A stretch of DNA of 64,000 nucleotides from Rhizobiaceae bacterium. GTDB lineage: Bacteria; Pseudomonadota; Alphaproteobacteria; Rhizobiales; Rhizobiaceae. Location of the stretch: assembly GCA_019635755.1 (NCBI GenBank), contig JAHBYW010000001.1, positions 496,001 through 560,000 of the forward strand, read 5' to 3'. Made by a program: the position numbers and the translations under genes. A model generated the notes under the pieces. It saw nothing but the letters and a program-made list of their open reading frames with translations, was not told where the DNA came from and searched no databases. Of this stretch, positions 19,236-29,535 are shown piece after piece. Every line of letters begins with the position of its first letter. Within the stretch, counting starts at the first letter, position 1.

Positions 19236-20489
19236 ATGGCCTATCCCAGCAATGCCCCCGCGCCGATCGACCCCGTGAAACTCGACCGGCTGGCCGAGGT
19301 GGCGATCAAGGTCGGGCTGCAGCTCCAGCCGGGCCAGGACCTCGTCATGACGGCGCCGGTGGCCGCGCTGCCGCTCGTCCGCCGTATCGCGGAGCACGCC
19401 TACAAGGCCGGTGCCGGGCTGGTCACGCCGATCTTCTCCGACGAGGAGCTGACGCTGGCGCGCTATCATCATGCGTCCGACGCGAGCTTCGACCGTGCGG
19501 CGGGCTGGCTCTACGAAGGCATGGCGAAGGCGTACGCAGGCAACGCAGCGCGCCTGGCGGTGGTGGGTGACAACCCGATGCTGCTGTCGGGCGAGGATCC
19601 GTCGAGGGTGGCGCGCGCCAACAAGGCGAACTCCATGGCCTACCAGCCGGCGCTCGAGAAGATCGCCGGCTTCGACATCAACTGGAACCTGGTCGCCTAT
19701 CCCAACGCATCCTGGGCCAGGCAGATGTTCCCCGACGATCCGGAGGACATCGCGGTGGGCAAGCTCGCCGACGCTATCTTCTCCGCCTCGCGCGTCGACA
19801 CCGACGGCGCGGTGGAGAAGTGGGAGGCACACAACGCCGCGCTGCTCAGCCGCTGCGACTGGCTGAACGGGCACGACTTCCAGTCGCTGCACTTCAGAGG
19901 ACCCGGCACGGACCTCACCGTCGGGCTGGCCGACGGGCACGAATGGATGGGCGGCGCCTCGACCGCCAAGAACGGCATCACCTGCAATCCCAACATTCCG
20001 ACGGAGGAGGTTTTCACCACCCCGCATGCGCAGCGGACGGAAGGCCATGTGCGCAGCACCAAGCCGCTGTCGCATCAGGGCACGCTGATCGACGGGATCG
20101 AGGTGCGCTTCGAGGGCGGGCGGATCGTCGAGGCGAAAGCAACGCGCGGCGAGGAGGTGCTGAAGAAGGTACTCGACACCGACGAGGGCGCGCGCCGGCT
20201 GGGCGAAGTCGCGCTGGTTCCGCATTCCTCGCCGATCTCGAAGAGCGGGCTGCTGTTCTACAACACGCTGTTCGACGAGAACGCCGCCTGCCACATCGCG
20301 CTCGGCCAGTGCTATGCAAAATGCTTCCGCGACGGGACAACCCTGACGCCGGAGCAAATCGCCGAGCGCGGCGGCAACAAGAGCTTCATCCACATCGACT
20401 GGATGATCGGCTCCGACCGGATCGACATCGACGGCGTCGCCAAGGACGGCGGCCGGGTGCCGGTGATGCGGCAGGGCGAATGGGCCTGA
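19236..20489 (+). CDS. M29 family aminopeptidase
   Basis: A 417-residue metallo-aminopeptidase of family M29 (thermophilic aminopeptidase T type). The N-terminal half binds peptide. The C-terminal half carries the metal ligands: IPTEEVFTTPH, RSTKPL, a glutamate in LGEVALVPHSSPI, and FIHIDWMIG with the histidine and aspartate. A cytoplasmic role in peptide turnover is usual. Confidence 0.9.
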   Translation: MAYPSNAPAPIDPVKLDRLAEVAIKVGLQLQPGQDLVMTAPVAALPLVRRIAEHAYKAGAGLVTPIFSDEELTLARYHHASDASFDRAAGWLYEGMAKAYAGNAARLAVVGDNPMLLSGEDPSRVARANKANSMAYQPALEKIAGFDINWNLVAYPNASWARQMFPDDPEDIAVGKLADAIFSASRVDTDGAVEKWEAHNAALLSRCDWLNGHDFQSLHFRGPGTDLTVGLADGHEWMGGASTAKNGITCNPNIPTEEVFTTPHAQRTEGHVRSTKPLSHQGTLIDGIEVRFEGGRIVEAKATRGEEVLKKVLDTDEGARRLGEVALVPHSSPISKSGLLFYNTLFDENAACHIALGQCYAKCFRDGTTLTPEQIAERGGNKSFIHIDWMIGSDRIDIDGVAKDGGRVPVMRQGEWA

Positions 20490-20492
20490 CGG

Positions 20493-20843
20493 CTATGCGC
20501 GGAAGGCCTCGTCGTAGACGGCCGGCTTGAAGCCGAAATAGAGCCGGCCGCCGGTGTCCAGCACGGGGCGCTTGATCATGTTCGTATCGTCCAGGATCAG
20601 CGCCCTCGCCTTCGCCCGGTCGAGGCCGGTCTTCCTCGACTCCGGCAGTTCCTTGAACGAGGTCGAATTGCGGTTGAAAACCGTCTCCCACCCTGCGCGA
20701 TCGAGCCAGCCGTCGACGACCTTCGGGTTGAGCTGCTCCTTGCGATAGTCGAAGAACGCATAGGCGACACCGCGCCCGTCCAGCCACTTCAGCGCGTTCT
20801 TCACCATGTCGCAGCTCTTGAAGCCGTAGAGGGTGGTGGCCAT
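20493..20843 (-). CDS. ArsC/Spx family protein (YffB type)
   Basis: A 116-residue thioredoxin-fold protein. It has YGFKSCDMVKNALKWL at the N-terminus with one cysteine, and the family signature KRPVLDTGG near residue 95. The motif CDMVKNA lacks the second cysteine found in true arsenate reductases, and this layout matches YffB, a glutathione-linked reductase of unknown substrate. It lies 3 bases from the convergent aminopeptidase gene. Confidence 0.85.
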   Translation of the reverse strand: MATTLYGFKSCDMVKNALKWLDGRGVAYAFFDYRKEQLNPKVVDGWLDRAGWETVFNRNSTSFKELPESRKTGLDRAKARALILDDTNMIKRPVLDTGGRLYFGFKPAVYDEAFRA

Positions 20844-20900
20844 TGCTCGCTCCGGATGCGTCTACCCCAGTTTAGCCGCCACGGCGCGTCCAAGCGACTC

Positions 20901-21659
20901 CTATTCGATCAGCCCCAGACGCAACGCCTTCGCGACCGCATGCATGCGGTTCATCGCGCCGAGCTTCTGGACCGTGTTCGTCAGATGCTGGTTGGCGGTG
21001 TGAATCGACAGGCCGAGCAACCCGGCGATCTCCTCGCTGGTGTAGCCGTCGGCGGCAAAGCGCAGGCACTCTATCTCGCGCTTCGAGATGGCGGGAGCGC
21101 CGGTCCTGTCGGCGGCGGCGATGCGGGTGACCGCCTCGAACAGCGCGAAGCAGCGTGCATGGACGTCAAACAGCGCGTCGGCATCGATCGACAGCGACGG
21201 CCCGGAGAAGAGCGCCACGCCGGACGGGCCCCGTTCGGAATAGACCGGGAAGGCGATCGTCGTCGCGCCGGAGGGCGCTGGCGCGAGGCGGCGCGCCCAG
21301 GGAAGCTCTGCGAGCGACGCGGCGCCGTCGCCCGTCGCCCACCAGAGCGGCGTGGTCGCGCCGACCACCCGGCGCGAGAGCTCCTCGCCGAAGCGGGCGG
21401 CGATGGCCAATGTATCCTGGCCGATCGCCGGATAGGCGGAATCGAAGCACGGCGTCAGGCCGCGCCGCATGCCGGGCTGCGCCAGCAGGAACAGCGAGAA
21501 GCGCTCGGCCGTGAGGTCGACGGCGATCCAGCGCGCGCGGCGGACGGCGTCGGCAAATGTGACCGACGGATCGGCCTCGCGCGCGAACGCGCCGGCGCCC
21601 GCGCCGAAGGGATTCGACCGACGCGAGCCCGCCGGCAGCCGCTTGCGCGCGGCGGTCAA
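20901..21659 (-). CDS. LuxR-type transcriptional regulator, coupled
   Basis: The C-terminal 60 residues are a LuxR helix-turn-helix: KREIECLRFAADGYTSEEIA, then LGLSIHTANQHLTN. The N-terminal 180 residues show no recognised sensor domain. The frame has no ATG near the right place; I take TTG 21659, which overlaps the TGA stop of the preceding LuxR gene as TTGA, so translation is likely coupled. The two proteins probably act together. No luxI-type synthase is visible nearby. Confidence 0.72.
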   Translation of the reverse strand: MTAARKRLPAGSRRSNPFGAGAGAFAREADPSVTFADAVRRARWIAVDLTAERFSLFLLAQPGMRRGLTPCFDSAYPAIGQDTLAIAARFGEELSRRVVGATTPLWWATGDGAASLAELPWARRLAPAPSGATTIAFPVYSERGPSGVALFSGPSLSIDADALFDVHARCFALFEAVTRIAAADRTGAPAISKREIECLRFAADGYTSEEIAGLLGLSIHTANQHLTNTVQKLGAMNRMHAVAKALRLGLIE

Positions 21660-22372
21660 ATGATCCCGCCCCGGATCGCGGTGGCGATCGCCATGGCCCG
21701 GTTGGAGGCGGAGAGCTTGTGAATGGCCGCAGTGATGTAGTTGTTCACGGTGTTGGCGGAGACGCCCAGGATCACCGCGACCTCGTCCGTCGTCTTGCCT
21801 TCGCACACCCAGAGCAGGCATTCCCGCTCGCGATCGGCGAGCGCGATGTCGGGGACCGCGGTCGCCAGCACGGCATCCGCCTCCGACAGCATGTAGCAGC
21901 ATTCCATCTGCGCCCTGCCCAGCCGTTCCGGCTCGATGCTGCCAGGCGTTTCGGACGACAGCAGGAGGAACAGCCGCCGGCGTCCGGCATGCAGCTTGAG
22001 CGCGAAGATCTCGCCGTGGCCGGATGCATCGAGGAACCGCGCTTCCTCGCCCGAGACCGATTCCGAGGACGGTGCGTGGGCGCAGACGAGGCTCGTCGCC
22101 TTCGAGCCCGGCGCCGCGGCGAAGGATGCGGACGCAAGACGGGCAAGCAGCGCGCGTCCGGCAAGGTCGATCGCATCGAAACTCCAGTCGGATGCGATCA
22201 CGCGGGCCTCGCCCCGACCGTGGATGTAGGTGACGGTGAGCAACAGATAGGCGTCGGCGCCGACGCTCTCGGCCAGACCCATCAGATAGGCCGTCAGTTC
22301 GCCCCGGCCGAGCGCCCTGCCCGCCCGCGATGCCAGCCCGTCCTCCGCGCCTCGCAGCGCCGCCGTCCGCAT
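21656..22372 (-). CDS. LuxR-type transcriptional regulator
   Basis: First of two tandem LuxR-type regulators. The C-terminal helix-turn-helix reads ADRERECLLWVCEGKTTDEVA then LGVSANTVNNYITA. About 170 residues precede it and may be a PAS- or GAF-like sensor, but no motif decides this. I chose ATG 22372 as start; an open frame back to GTG 22462 is possible. The gene overlaps its downstream neighbour by the TTGA junction. Confidence 0.75.
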   Translation of the reverse strand: MRTAALRGAEDGLASRAGRALGRGELTAYLMGLAESVGADAYLLLTVTYIHGRGEARVIASDWSFDAIDLAGRALLARLASASFAAAPGSKATSLVCAHAPSSESVSGEEARFLDASGHGEIFALKLHAGRRRLFLLLSSETPGSIEPERLGRAQMECCYMLSEADAVLATAVPDIALADRERECLLWVCEGKTTDEVAVILGVSANTVNNYITAAIHKLSASNRAMAIATAIRGGII

Positions 22373-22462
22373 TGCCGAAGCCTGCCCCGAATCCCTCGTC
22401 CCGCTCCGGGGCGGGGTGATCCCGCTCCGAAACGCCAAGCGTCCCGATTGTTCACGAAACAC

Positions 22463-22757
22463 GCTTACGCAGCGGCGACGCGCCGCTCCGAATCCTCCGG
22501 CTGGGATGCTCTACCCGCGGTCCGCGACCCCCGATGCAGGGCCTGGACTCAGGGCGGTCCGCCGCGTCCCCAGCGACTGATTCGGCCTCAATGTACCTGT
22601 GCGCGAATCGCGCCGCAAACCCAAAACGTTGACGTAAGAGTCAAGCGGCCGGAGAATTCTTCCAAAGATGTTTTCCTGCGTATCTCCGACCGGGCGGGGC
22701 GGCCTACCACGGCGCGGAAAAGCGCGATAAGCCTTGACGATTGCGGGGAGAGCGAAT
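22463..22757. promoter_or_regulatory. Divergent promoter region
   Basis: About 295 bases lie between the LuxR pair and the isomerase gene, which point away from each other. A short palindrome TTGAC, GTAAGA, GTCAA is visible at about 22630 and could be an operator. No gene is apparent. Confidence 0.4.
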
Positions 22758-23441
22758 GTGAAGCGGTCGCGCGTCAACGAGATCATCCGGGAAGCGGATG
22801 ACTTCATCCGGTCGTTCGGATACCGGCTGCCGCCCTTCGCTTACTGGTCCCCCGACGAGATGGCCGCGCGGCGGCCGAGAGGGATCCTCGACGCGCGGCT
22901 CGGCTGGGATATCACGGACTACGGCCAGGGCAGGTTCGATGAGCTCGGCCTCTTTCTCTTCACCGTCCGCAATGGCGACGCGCGCGACCTCGCCCGCGGC
23001 AGCGGCATGCTCTACGCCGAGAAGATCATGATCAGCCGCAAGGACCAGCTCTCGCCGATGCACCGGCACGTGCTGAAGGCCGAGGACATCATCAACCGCG
23101 GCGGCGGGACACTGGTGATCGAGCTGTTCATGCCGGCATCCGACCTGTCGATCGACCGCAAGGCCGAGGTCGAGGTGCCGACCGACGGCACGCTGCGCCG
23201 CCTCGCGGCGGGCGGACTGCTGAAGCTCGATCCCGGGGAGAGCGTGACGCTGCTGCCGGGCGTCTGGCATGCCTTCTGGGCGGAGGGCGCGGATGTGCTG
23301 ATCGGCGAGGTGTCGACCGTCAACGACGACCTCACCGACAACGTGTTCGCCGACCCGATCGGCCGCTTCTCGTCGATCGACGAGGACGAGCCGCCGCTGC
23401 ACCTCCTGGTGTCGGACTACGACCGGTACCTGCGGGGCTGA
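22758..23441 (+). CDS. D-lyxose ketol-isomerase
   Basis: A cupin-type sugar isomerase of the D-lyxose/D-mannose family. It has MHRHVLKAEDIINRGGG near residue 105, where the two histidines and the glutamate bind the metal, and WHAFWAEGADVLIGEVS later. D-lyxose isomerases of this type convert D-lyxose to D-xylulose. The GTG at 22758 follows GGGGAGAG at 5 bases and gives 227 residues. An AsnC/Lrp-type regulator gene lies 4 bases after it, convergent. Confidence 0.85.
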   Translation: MKRSRVNEIIREADDFIRSFGYRLPPFAYWSPDEMAARRPRGILDARLGWDITDYGQGRFDELGLFLFTVRNGDARDLARGSGMLYAEKIMISRKDQLSPMHRHVLKAEDIINRGGGTLVIELFMPASDLSIDRKAEVEVPTDGTLRRLAAGGLLKLDPGESVTLLPGVWHAFWAEGADVLIGEVSTVNDDLTDNVFADPIGRFSSIDEDEPPLHLLVSDYDRYLRG

Positions 23442-23445
23442 CGCC

Positions 23446-23949
23446 TCAGCGCGCGCTGACGGTCCAGGGCGACGGCGTCAGCGGCAAATGGAAGGTTTCC
23501 TTGGCCGAGGACATCACGATAATGGTCTCGGTCCGCTGCATTCCCGGAACGGCTTTCACGATCGAGTTCAGGAACGCTTCGAGGTCGCGCGTGGTGTGGG
23601 TACGTACCTTGAGCAGGTAATTCCACGCGCCGGTCACGTGGTGGCATTCCAGGATCGACGGCTCCTTCGTGACGCGCTCCAGGAAGGGCGCCTCGGTCGC
23701 CGGATCGGTCCATCCGACGAAGATGAAGGCCAGCAGGTCGAGCCGCAGCGCCGCCGGCGAGATGGCCGAATGCACGCCTTCGATGACGCCCCGGTCGTGC
23801 AGCTTCCGGACACGCTCGTTGACCGACGATATGGACAGGCCGACCGCCCGGCCGAGCTCGGCATAGGACGTGCGGCCATTCTTCTGGAGCAGTTCCAGCA
23901 GCTTGATATCGATGTCGTCGAAGTCGGCCACGGTTTCGTCCCTACCCAT
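23446..23949 (-). CDS. Lrp/AsnC family transcriptional regulator
   Basis: A 167-residue Lrp-type regulator. The N-terminal winged helix is seen in DFDDIDIKLLELLQKNGRTS and YAELGRAVGLSISSVNERVR. The C-terminal RAM domain, which binds amino acids, has HHVTGAWNYLLKVRT. ATG 23949 was chosen because the upstream frame (to 24066) is not similar to the family. It may control the isomerase or another gene nearby. Confidence 0.88.
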   Translation of the reverse strand: MGRDETVADFDDIDIKLLELLQKNGRTSYAELGRAVGLSISSVNERVRKLHDRGVIEGVHSAISPAALRLDLLAFIFVGWTDPATEAPFLERVTKEPSILECHHVTGAWNYLLKVRTHTTRDLEAFLNSIVKAVPGMQRTETIIVMSSAKETFHLPLTPSPWTVSAR

Positions 23950-24243
23950 CTCGACGGGCTGATCCGCCGGGCTGATCCTCTTTGCCCTCCATCGCCGCGT
24001 CCCGCAAGCATTGGACACGAGGGAACCGGAATAGCCGGTTCCTGCGCCTGATAATCGATGCCGCAATGCGGGTTACTCCGGAAGTTTGTCCCACATTGTC
24101 TTATCGGTGCCGCAATTATTACGTTGATTACTGACGCTTGCCGTCATAATTCCTGGGATGACGCCTGGTATTTGCGGCTGCTTTGTGCGGAGCGGGGTCG
24201 CATCGCAGCGGCAACGCCGCACTCGAGAGAGGAGGAGAATGCG
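23950..24243. promoter_or_regulatory. Promoter region of the RTX protein gene
   Basis: Nearly 300 bases between the Lrp-type gene and the RTX gene, which are divergent. The stretch around 24110-24180 is AT-richer than its surroundings, as in a promoter. A strong GAGGAGAA ribosome site precedes ATG 24244. I see no further gene. Confidence 0.45.
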
Positions 24244-26484
24244 ATGGCCGACCCGGAGCTGTGGAGCACCGTCCAGCAGGCGAACACCAACACGATGAAC
24301 ATGCAGGGCGCGCCGGTGACCGCCGCGCTCCACGACGGCGGCTACGTCGTGGTCTGGGCCGACGCCAGTTCGGTCGGCGGCGATACCACATTCACCGGCG
24401 TGAAGGCGCAGATCTTCAACGCGGCCGGCGAGAAATCCGGCGCGGAGTTCCTCGTCAACACGCACACCACCGGTGCGCAGGGCGAGGTCGATGTCGCCGT
24501 TCTGAACGACGGCAATTTCGTCGTCACCTGGTCAGGCCCTGGACATCCGGGCGACAACTTCGCCTTCGGAATATCCTACCAGCTCTTCTCCCCCACCGGG
24601 CAGCCGATCGGCATCGAGAGGCTCGCCAACACCGTCGTCGACCCGGCTACCGACACCAACCAGACCGCGCCGCAGGTCGCTGCGCTCGCTGACGGCCGGT
24701 TCGTCATCGTCTTCGAGAGCGAAACGACGATCAACGACCACGAGATCATCGCCCAGGTGTTCGATGCCGACGGCACGAAGCGCGGCACCGCCTTTCAGGT
24801 CAACACGACCATCGCGGACAACCAGTCGACGCCGGACGTTCTCGCAATCGGGGACGACCGGTTCATCGTCGCGTGGACCGACAACAGCCAGTCCGCTGAC
24901 GATCCCTCGGATTCCGCAATCCGGATGCGCGTCTATCAGAACGACGGGACCCCGGTCGTCGCGGAGTCCCTGGTCAACGAGTTCACCACCGACCTGCAGC
25001 TGCAGCCGTCGATCGCCGCGTCGGGCGAGACGGTGATGATCGCGTTCCTGGATCACAGCCAGGGCCTCGATCCGGCGCAGTCCTATGTTGCCGGCATGCT
25101 CTACGACAACAAGGTGAGCGAGATAGACCAGTTCCTGCTCAACCAGCCGAACCCCATGGTCAGCCCGAGCCGCCCCAAGCTGCTGGGCCTCGCCGACGGC
25201 AAGTACATGCTGCTGTGGACCACATCGAGCGGCGCGAACATCACGATCCAGGGCCAGATCATCAATTCGCAGGGCCAGCGGGTGGGAGACGAATTCGCGC
25301 TGCGGAGCGTAGCAAACACGGAAACGATCGATTTCGTGCGCGCAACCATGCTCGCGGACGGTCGCGTCGCGCTAACGTGGGAAGAACTCAGCGACATCGA
25401 CGACGACCCGTCCTTCGGCGGCGTAATGACACAGATCATCGATCCGCGCGCGGGCCAGATCAGCGGCACCAATCGCGCCGAGACGATCTACGGGTCGAGG
25501 GCCGGATCGGCGATCGTCAACGACACGATCAACGGCAAGAAGGGCGACGATACCATTCACGCGCTGGACGGCCACGACGTCATCGACGGCGGCGAAGGCG
25601 CGGATACGATGCATGGCGGGACCGGCAACGACACATACATCTTCGACAGTGCCGGCGATGTCGCCGTCGAGAACGGCGGTGCAGGGATCGACACGGTGAA
25701 GTCGCCGCTCTCCCTCACCCTTGGAGCCAGCATCGAGAACGGTGAACTGCTGGGGTCGGCCGCCAACAGCATCGTCGGCAACGAACTGGCCAACACGCTG
25801 GTCGGCAACGGCGCCGGCAATGTCCTCGACGGGCGCGGCGGCGCGGATATCCTTCGGGGCCGCGGCGGAAACGACATCTATCGCGTCGACAGCGTCGCCG
25901 ACCTGGTCGACGAATCCGTGGCGGGCTCGGGCGGCGTGGACACCGTGCTTTCCACCGTGAACTTCAATCTCTCGAATGCCGCCAACGCTCGCGGCTCGGT
26001 CGAGAAACTGACACTGGAAGGCCTGGCCTACAGCGCCGCCGGCAATGCGCTGGCCAACACGATCACCGGCAACGCGCGAGGCAACCTGCTGTCAGGCGTG
26101 AGCGGCAACGATATCCTGTCGGGCCTCGGCGGCCACGACATCCTCGTCGGCGGGCCGGGACGCGACATCATGACCGGCGGCCCGGGAAACGACACGTTCC
26201 GCTTCAACCTGACGTCCGATTCCCGGCGCGGGGCGACCCGCGACATCGCCAAGGACTTCGACGACCGCGGCAACGACCGGATCGACCTGCGCAACGTTTC
26301 GCCCGCCGTCCTGAAATATGTGGGCACAGACGCCTTCGACGGCCCCAACCAGGTCCGCGTCCTGAAGGCCGGCGCGCATGTCATCGTCGAGATCAACAGG
26401 GGCGGCAGCCTGGCCGCCGACATGCAGATCCTGCTCGAGCGGACCGCACTCGGCAGCATGACCAAGAGCGACTTCATCCTCTGA
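24244..26484 (+). CDS. RTX-type calcium-binding secreted protein
   Basis: A 746-residue protein. The first 400 residues hold several repeats of a strand-rich unit, visible as GGYVVVWADA, NFVVTWSG and RFVIVFESE, each followed by a QxxxxxG turn. The second half has calcium-binding nonapeptide repeats such as GGEGADTMHGGTGNDTY and GGRDIMTGGPGNDTF. These fold on calcium outside the cell. Such proteins leave through a type I secretion system, for which no gene is seen here. The function (adhesin, enzyme or S-layer-like) is open. Confidence 0.88.
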   Translation: MADPELWSTVQQANTNTMNMQGAPVTAALHDGGYVVVWADASSVGGDTTFTGVKAQIFNAAGEKSGAEFLVNTHTTGAQGEVDVAVLNDGNFVVTWSGPGHPGDNFAFGISYQLFSPTGQPIGIERLANTVVDPATDTNQTAPQVAALADGRFVIVFESETTINDHEIIAQVFDADGTKRGTAFQVNTTIADNQSTPDVLAIGDDRFIVAWTDNSQSADDPSDSAIRMRVYQNDGTPVVAESLVNEFTTDLQLQPSIAASGETVMIAFLDHSQGLDPAQSYVAGMLYDNKVSEIDQFLLNQPNPMVSPSRPKLLGLADGKYMLLWTTSSGANITIQGQIINSQGQRVGDEFALRSVANTETIDFVRATMLADGRVALTWEELSDIDDDPSFGGVMTQIIDPRAGQISGTNRAETIYGSRAGSAIVNDTINGKKGDDTIHALDGHDVIDGGEGADTMHGGTGNDTYIFDSAGDVAVENGGAGIDTVKSPLSLTLGASIENGELLGSAANSIVGNELANTLVGNGAGNVLDGRGGADILRGRGGNDIYRVDSVADLVDESVAGSGGVDTVLSTVNFNLSNAANARGSVEKLTLEGLAYSAAGNALANTITGNARGNLLSGVSGNDILSGLGGHDILVGGPGRDIMTGGPGNDTFRFNLTSDSRRGATRDIAKDFDDRGNDRIDLRNVSPAVLKYVGTDAFDGPNQVRVLKAGAHVIVEINRGGSLAADMQILLERTALGSMTKSDFIL

Positions 26485-26584
26485 CCGCGTGGCCCGCGGG
26501 CCTCATCGGAATATTTCGCGCGCGATGTCGAGGCGCGCGGCGCCGGTTCGTCGTAGACATGTGCATCACGAAAGGAGTGAGACC

Positions 26585-26932
26585 ATGTCCTATGTCGATG
26601 GATTCGTTCTGCCGGTGCCGACGGCCGAGTTCGATACCTACCGCAAGCAGGCCGAACTCGGCGCGACGATCTGGATGGAGCACGGCGCCCTGTCCTACAT
26701 GGAGGCCGTCGCCGACGACGTGCAGGATGGCGAGGTGACCTCGTTTCCCATGGCCGTGAAGCAGGAGCCCGGGGACACGATCGTGTTCTCCTATGTCACC
26801 TACCGTTCACGCGAGCACCGCGACGAGGTGATGAAGAAAGTCATGGACGATCCCCGGCTGAAGGGGCAGAACATGCCTGCCTACATGAAACGCCTGATCT
26901 ACGGCGGCTTCAGGGGCTTCGTGGAGCGCTAG
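26585..26932 (+). CDS. DUF1428 family protein
   Basis: A 115-residue protein that begins MSYVDGFVLPVPTAEFDTYR, the DUF1428 hallmark. It is a ferredoxin-like alpha-beta dimer of unknown function. A GAAAGGAG site precedes the ATG. Confidence 0.85.
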   Translation: MSYVDGFVLPVPTAEFDTYRKQAELGATIWMEHGALSYMEAVADDVQDGEVTSFPMAVKQEPGDTIVFSYVTYRSREHRDEVMKKVMDDPRLKGQNMPAYMKRLIYGGFRGFVER

Positions 26933-26956
26933 GCTCGGCGGACACCGGGAGGGACG

Positions 26957-27784
26957 ATGAAGCTTGCATCGCTGGAGGGCGGGGCGCGCGACGGGCGCCT
27001 CGTCGTGGTATCGCGCGACCTCACCCGCTTCACCGACGCATCCTTCCTCGTGCCGACGCTCCAGGCTGCGCTGGACGACTGGCGGCGGATCGCCCCTCAC
27101 CTTGCCGCCCTCGCCGAGTCGCTCGACCACGGCGCCGTCCCGTCGGAGCGCTTCCACGAGCACGCGGCGCTGTCGCCGCTGCCGCGCGCCTACCAGCGGC
27201 TCCACGCCGCCACAGGTCAGCGGATCGCGCAGGGCGTCTCCGACAGCCTCGTCGCGCCGCGAGCGCCGATCGGGGTCATGGACCCGGGTATCACCATCGC
27301 GCCCGAGATCGCCGTCGTCACCGACGACGTGCCGGCGGGCGCCGCGCCGGAGCACGCATTGGACGCCATCCGCCTGGTGATGCTGGCCGTCGCGGTTTCG
27401 CGCGACGCCGGTTCCGCATCGGCGGGTGCCTTGCCCGGCGCCACCCTCCCCTCCGCCTTCTCGCCGGTCGCCGTCACGCCGGACGAGCTTGGAGACGCCT
27501 GGGAAGCTGGCGTGCTTGCCCTGCCCCTCGGCATCGACATCAAGGGCAAGCCGTCCGCGCGAACCGACGCGGCGGCCGAGACGGCGGCGGGCTTCCCGGC
27601 CCTGATCGCCGAAGCGGCGCGCCATCGGCCCCTGGCCGCCGGCATGATTCTCGGGACGGGCGCCGGCGGGGCGGTATCCGTTGATATCGGCGACACGGTG
27701 CGCGTCGAGATGAAGGACAGGCGGGGGCATTCGATCTTCGGCGCCATCGAGCAGACGGTGGAGCGCGTCCGCAAGGACGGCTAG
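26957..27784 (+). CDS. Fumarylacetoacetate hydrolase family protein
   Basis: A 275-residue protein of the FAH superfamily. It shows the pattern of the proteins whose C-terminal half has [13 protein letters not shown], with the metal-binding glutamate, and a late [17 protein letters not shown]. The N-terminal extension (about 80 residues) is of the type seen in bacterial FAH homologues. Substrate is unknown. The gene stands 24 bases after the DUF1428 gene, so the two may be one operon. Confidence 0.75.
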   Translation: MKLASLEGGARDGRLVVVSRDLTRFTDASFLVPTLQAALDDWRRIAPHLAALAESLDHGAVPSERFHEHAALSPLPRAYQRLHAATGQRIAQGVSDSLVAPRAPIGVMDPGITIAPEIAVVTDDVPAGAAPEHALDAIRLVMLAVAVSRDAGSASAGALPGATLPSAFSPVAVTPDELGDAWEAGVLALPLGIDIKGKPSARTDAAAETAAGFPALIAEAARHRPLAAGMILGTGAGGAVSVDIGDTVRVEMKDRRGHSIFGAIEQTVERVRKDG

Positions 27785-27857
27785 CCGCCGACGGCGGAGC
27801 CTAGAACGGGGGTCGCGGGCCATTGCGCCGACTCGCTTCTTTGTCTATGGCCCCGCG

Positions 27858-29420
27858 ATGACGAACCCCGCACATCCCGACGCCGTCCTCATCGTCGATT
27901 TTGGCAGCCAGGTCACGCAGCTGATCGCCCGCCGCGTGCGTGAAGCCGGCATCTACTGCGAGATCGTGCCGTTCCAATCCGCCGACGACGCGTTCCGCCG
28001 CCTGCACCCGAAGGCGGTGATCCTGTCCGGCAGCCCGCATTCCACGGTCGACATCGGCAGCCCGCGCGCACCGGACGTGATCTTCGCGGCCGGCATCCCG
28101 GTGCTCGGCATCTGCTACGGCGAGCAGACGATGTGCGCCCAGCTCGGCGGCAAGGTCGAAGCGGGGCACCATCGCGAATTCGGCCGGGCGTTCCTTTCGA
28201 TCGAGGACGACAGCGCGCTGTTCGACGGGGTGTGGGCCAAGGGCAGCCGGCACCAGGTGTGGATGAGCCACGGCGACCGGGTGACGGCGATCCCGCCGGG
28301 CTTTCGCGTGATCGGCACGTCGACCGGCGCGCCCTACGCGGCCATCGCCGACGAGGCCCGCCGGTTCTACGCCGTGCAGTTCCACCCGGAGGTCGTGCAC
28401 ACGCCGGATGGCGCGAAGCTCCTGCGCAATTTTGTCCGCAAGATCGCCGGGATCGAGCCCAACTGGACGATGGCGGCCTATCGCCAGCAGGCGGTCGACG
28501 CGATCCGCAAGCAGGTGGGAACCGGCAAGGTGATCTGCGCGCTCTCGGGCGGTGTGGATTCCTCTGTGGCGGCGCTGCTCATCCACGAGGCGGTGGGCGA
28601 CCAGCTCACCTGCATCCTGGTCGACCACGGCCTGATGCGGAAGGACGAGGCGAAGAACGTGGTCGCCATGTTCCGGGAACACTACAATCTCTCGCTGACC
28701 CTGGTCGACGCGTCCGACCGGTTCATCGCGGCGCTGGAGGGCGAGAGCGACCCAGAGAAGAAGCGCAAGACGATCGGGCGCCTGTTCATTGAGGTTTTCG
28801 AGGAGGAGGCGAAGAAGATCGGCGGCGCCGAATTCCTGGCGCAAGGCACACTCTATCCGGACGTCATCGAAAGCGTGTCCTTCACCGGCGGTCCGTCGGT
28901 CACGATCAAGTCGCACCACAATGTCGGCGGCCTGCCCGAGCGCATGAACATGAAGCTCGTCGAACCGCTGCGCGAGCTGTTCAAGGACGAGGTCCGCGCG
29001 CTCGGCAAGGAACTCGGACTGCCGGAGCACTTCATCGGCCGCCATCCCTTTCCCGGCCCCGGCTTGGCGATCCGCTGCCCGGGCGGGGTGACGCGCGACA
29101 AGCTCGAAATCCTGCGCGAAGCCGATGCGATCTACCTCGACGAGATCCGCAAGGCCGGGCTCTACGATGCGATCTGGCAGGCTTTCGCGGTGCTGCTGCC
29201 GGTGCAGACCGTGGGCGTCATGGGCGACGGACGGACCTACGACTTCGTGCTGGCGCTGCGCGCCGTGACGTCGGTCGACGGCATGACCGCGGACTTCTAC
29301 CACTACGACATGGGTTTCCTCGGCCAGACGGCGACCCGCATCATCAACGAGGTGAAGGGCATCAACCGCGTCGTCTACGACGTGACCTCGAAGCCGCCCG
29401 GCACGATCGAGTGGGAGTGA
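27858..29420 (+). CDS. guaA: GMP synthase (glutamine-hydrolysing)
   Basis: GuaA makes GMP from XMP, ATP and glutamine. The 520-residue protein has a class I amidotransferase domain first: [18 protein letters not shown], nucleophile GICYGEQTM, and the HPE of FHPEVVHTP. The ATP-pyrophosphatase domain follows with [14 protein letters not shown] near residue 229. The C-terminus ends [11 protein letters not shown], the usual last residues. The gene is intact, although a tyrosine integrase element starts just after it; guaA 3' ends are known insertion sites of genomic islands. Confidence 0.96.
   Translation: MTNPAHPDAVLIVDFGSQVTQLIARRVREAGIYCEIVPFQSADDAFRRLHPKAVILSGSPHSTVDIGSPRAPDVIFAAGIPVLGICYGEQTMCAQLGGKVEAGHHREFGRAFLSIEDDSALFDGVWAKGSRHQVWMSHGDRVTAIPPGFRVIGTSTGAPYAAIADEARRFYAVQFHPEVVHTPDGAKLLRNFVRKIAGIEPNWTMAAYRQQAVDAIRKQVGTGKVICALSGGVDSSVAALLIHEAVGDQLTCILVDHGLMRKDEAKNVVAMFREHYNLSLTLVDASDRFIAALEGESDPEKKRKTIGRLFIEVFEEEAKKIGGAEFLAQGTLYPDVIESVSFTGGPSVTIKSHHNVGGLPERMNMKLVEPLRELFKDEVRALGKELGLPEHFIGRHPFPGPGLAIRCPGGVTRDKLEILREADAIYLDEIRKAGLYDAIWQAFAVLLPVQTVGVMGDGRTYDFVLALRAVTSVDGMTADFYHYDMGFLGQTATRIINEVKGINRVVYDVTSKPPGTIEWE
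29400..29420 (+). other. Candidate left attachment site at the end of guaA
   Basis: The last 7 codons of guaA and the stop (through GAGTGGGAGTGA) sit right before the mobile element. Elements of this type recreate the guaA 3' end on integration. I found no second copy in the window, so the right site must lie beyond 64000. Exact limits are a guess. Confidence 0.45.
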
Positions 29421-29535
29421 CCCGGCGTCCTTCTGGGCGTTTCGCGGTCAATCGCAAATCAATCCTATCTCATTGAAAATAAAATATAAAGGTCTCGCCA
29501 TCTATCGCGACCTATCGCCCCAAAGCGCGACCATT

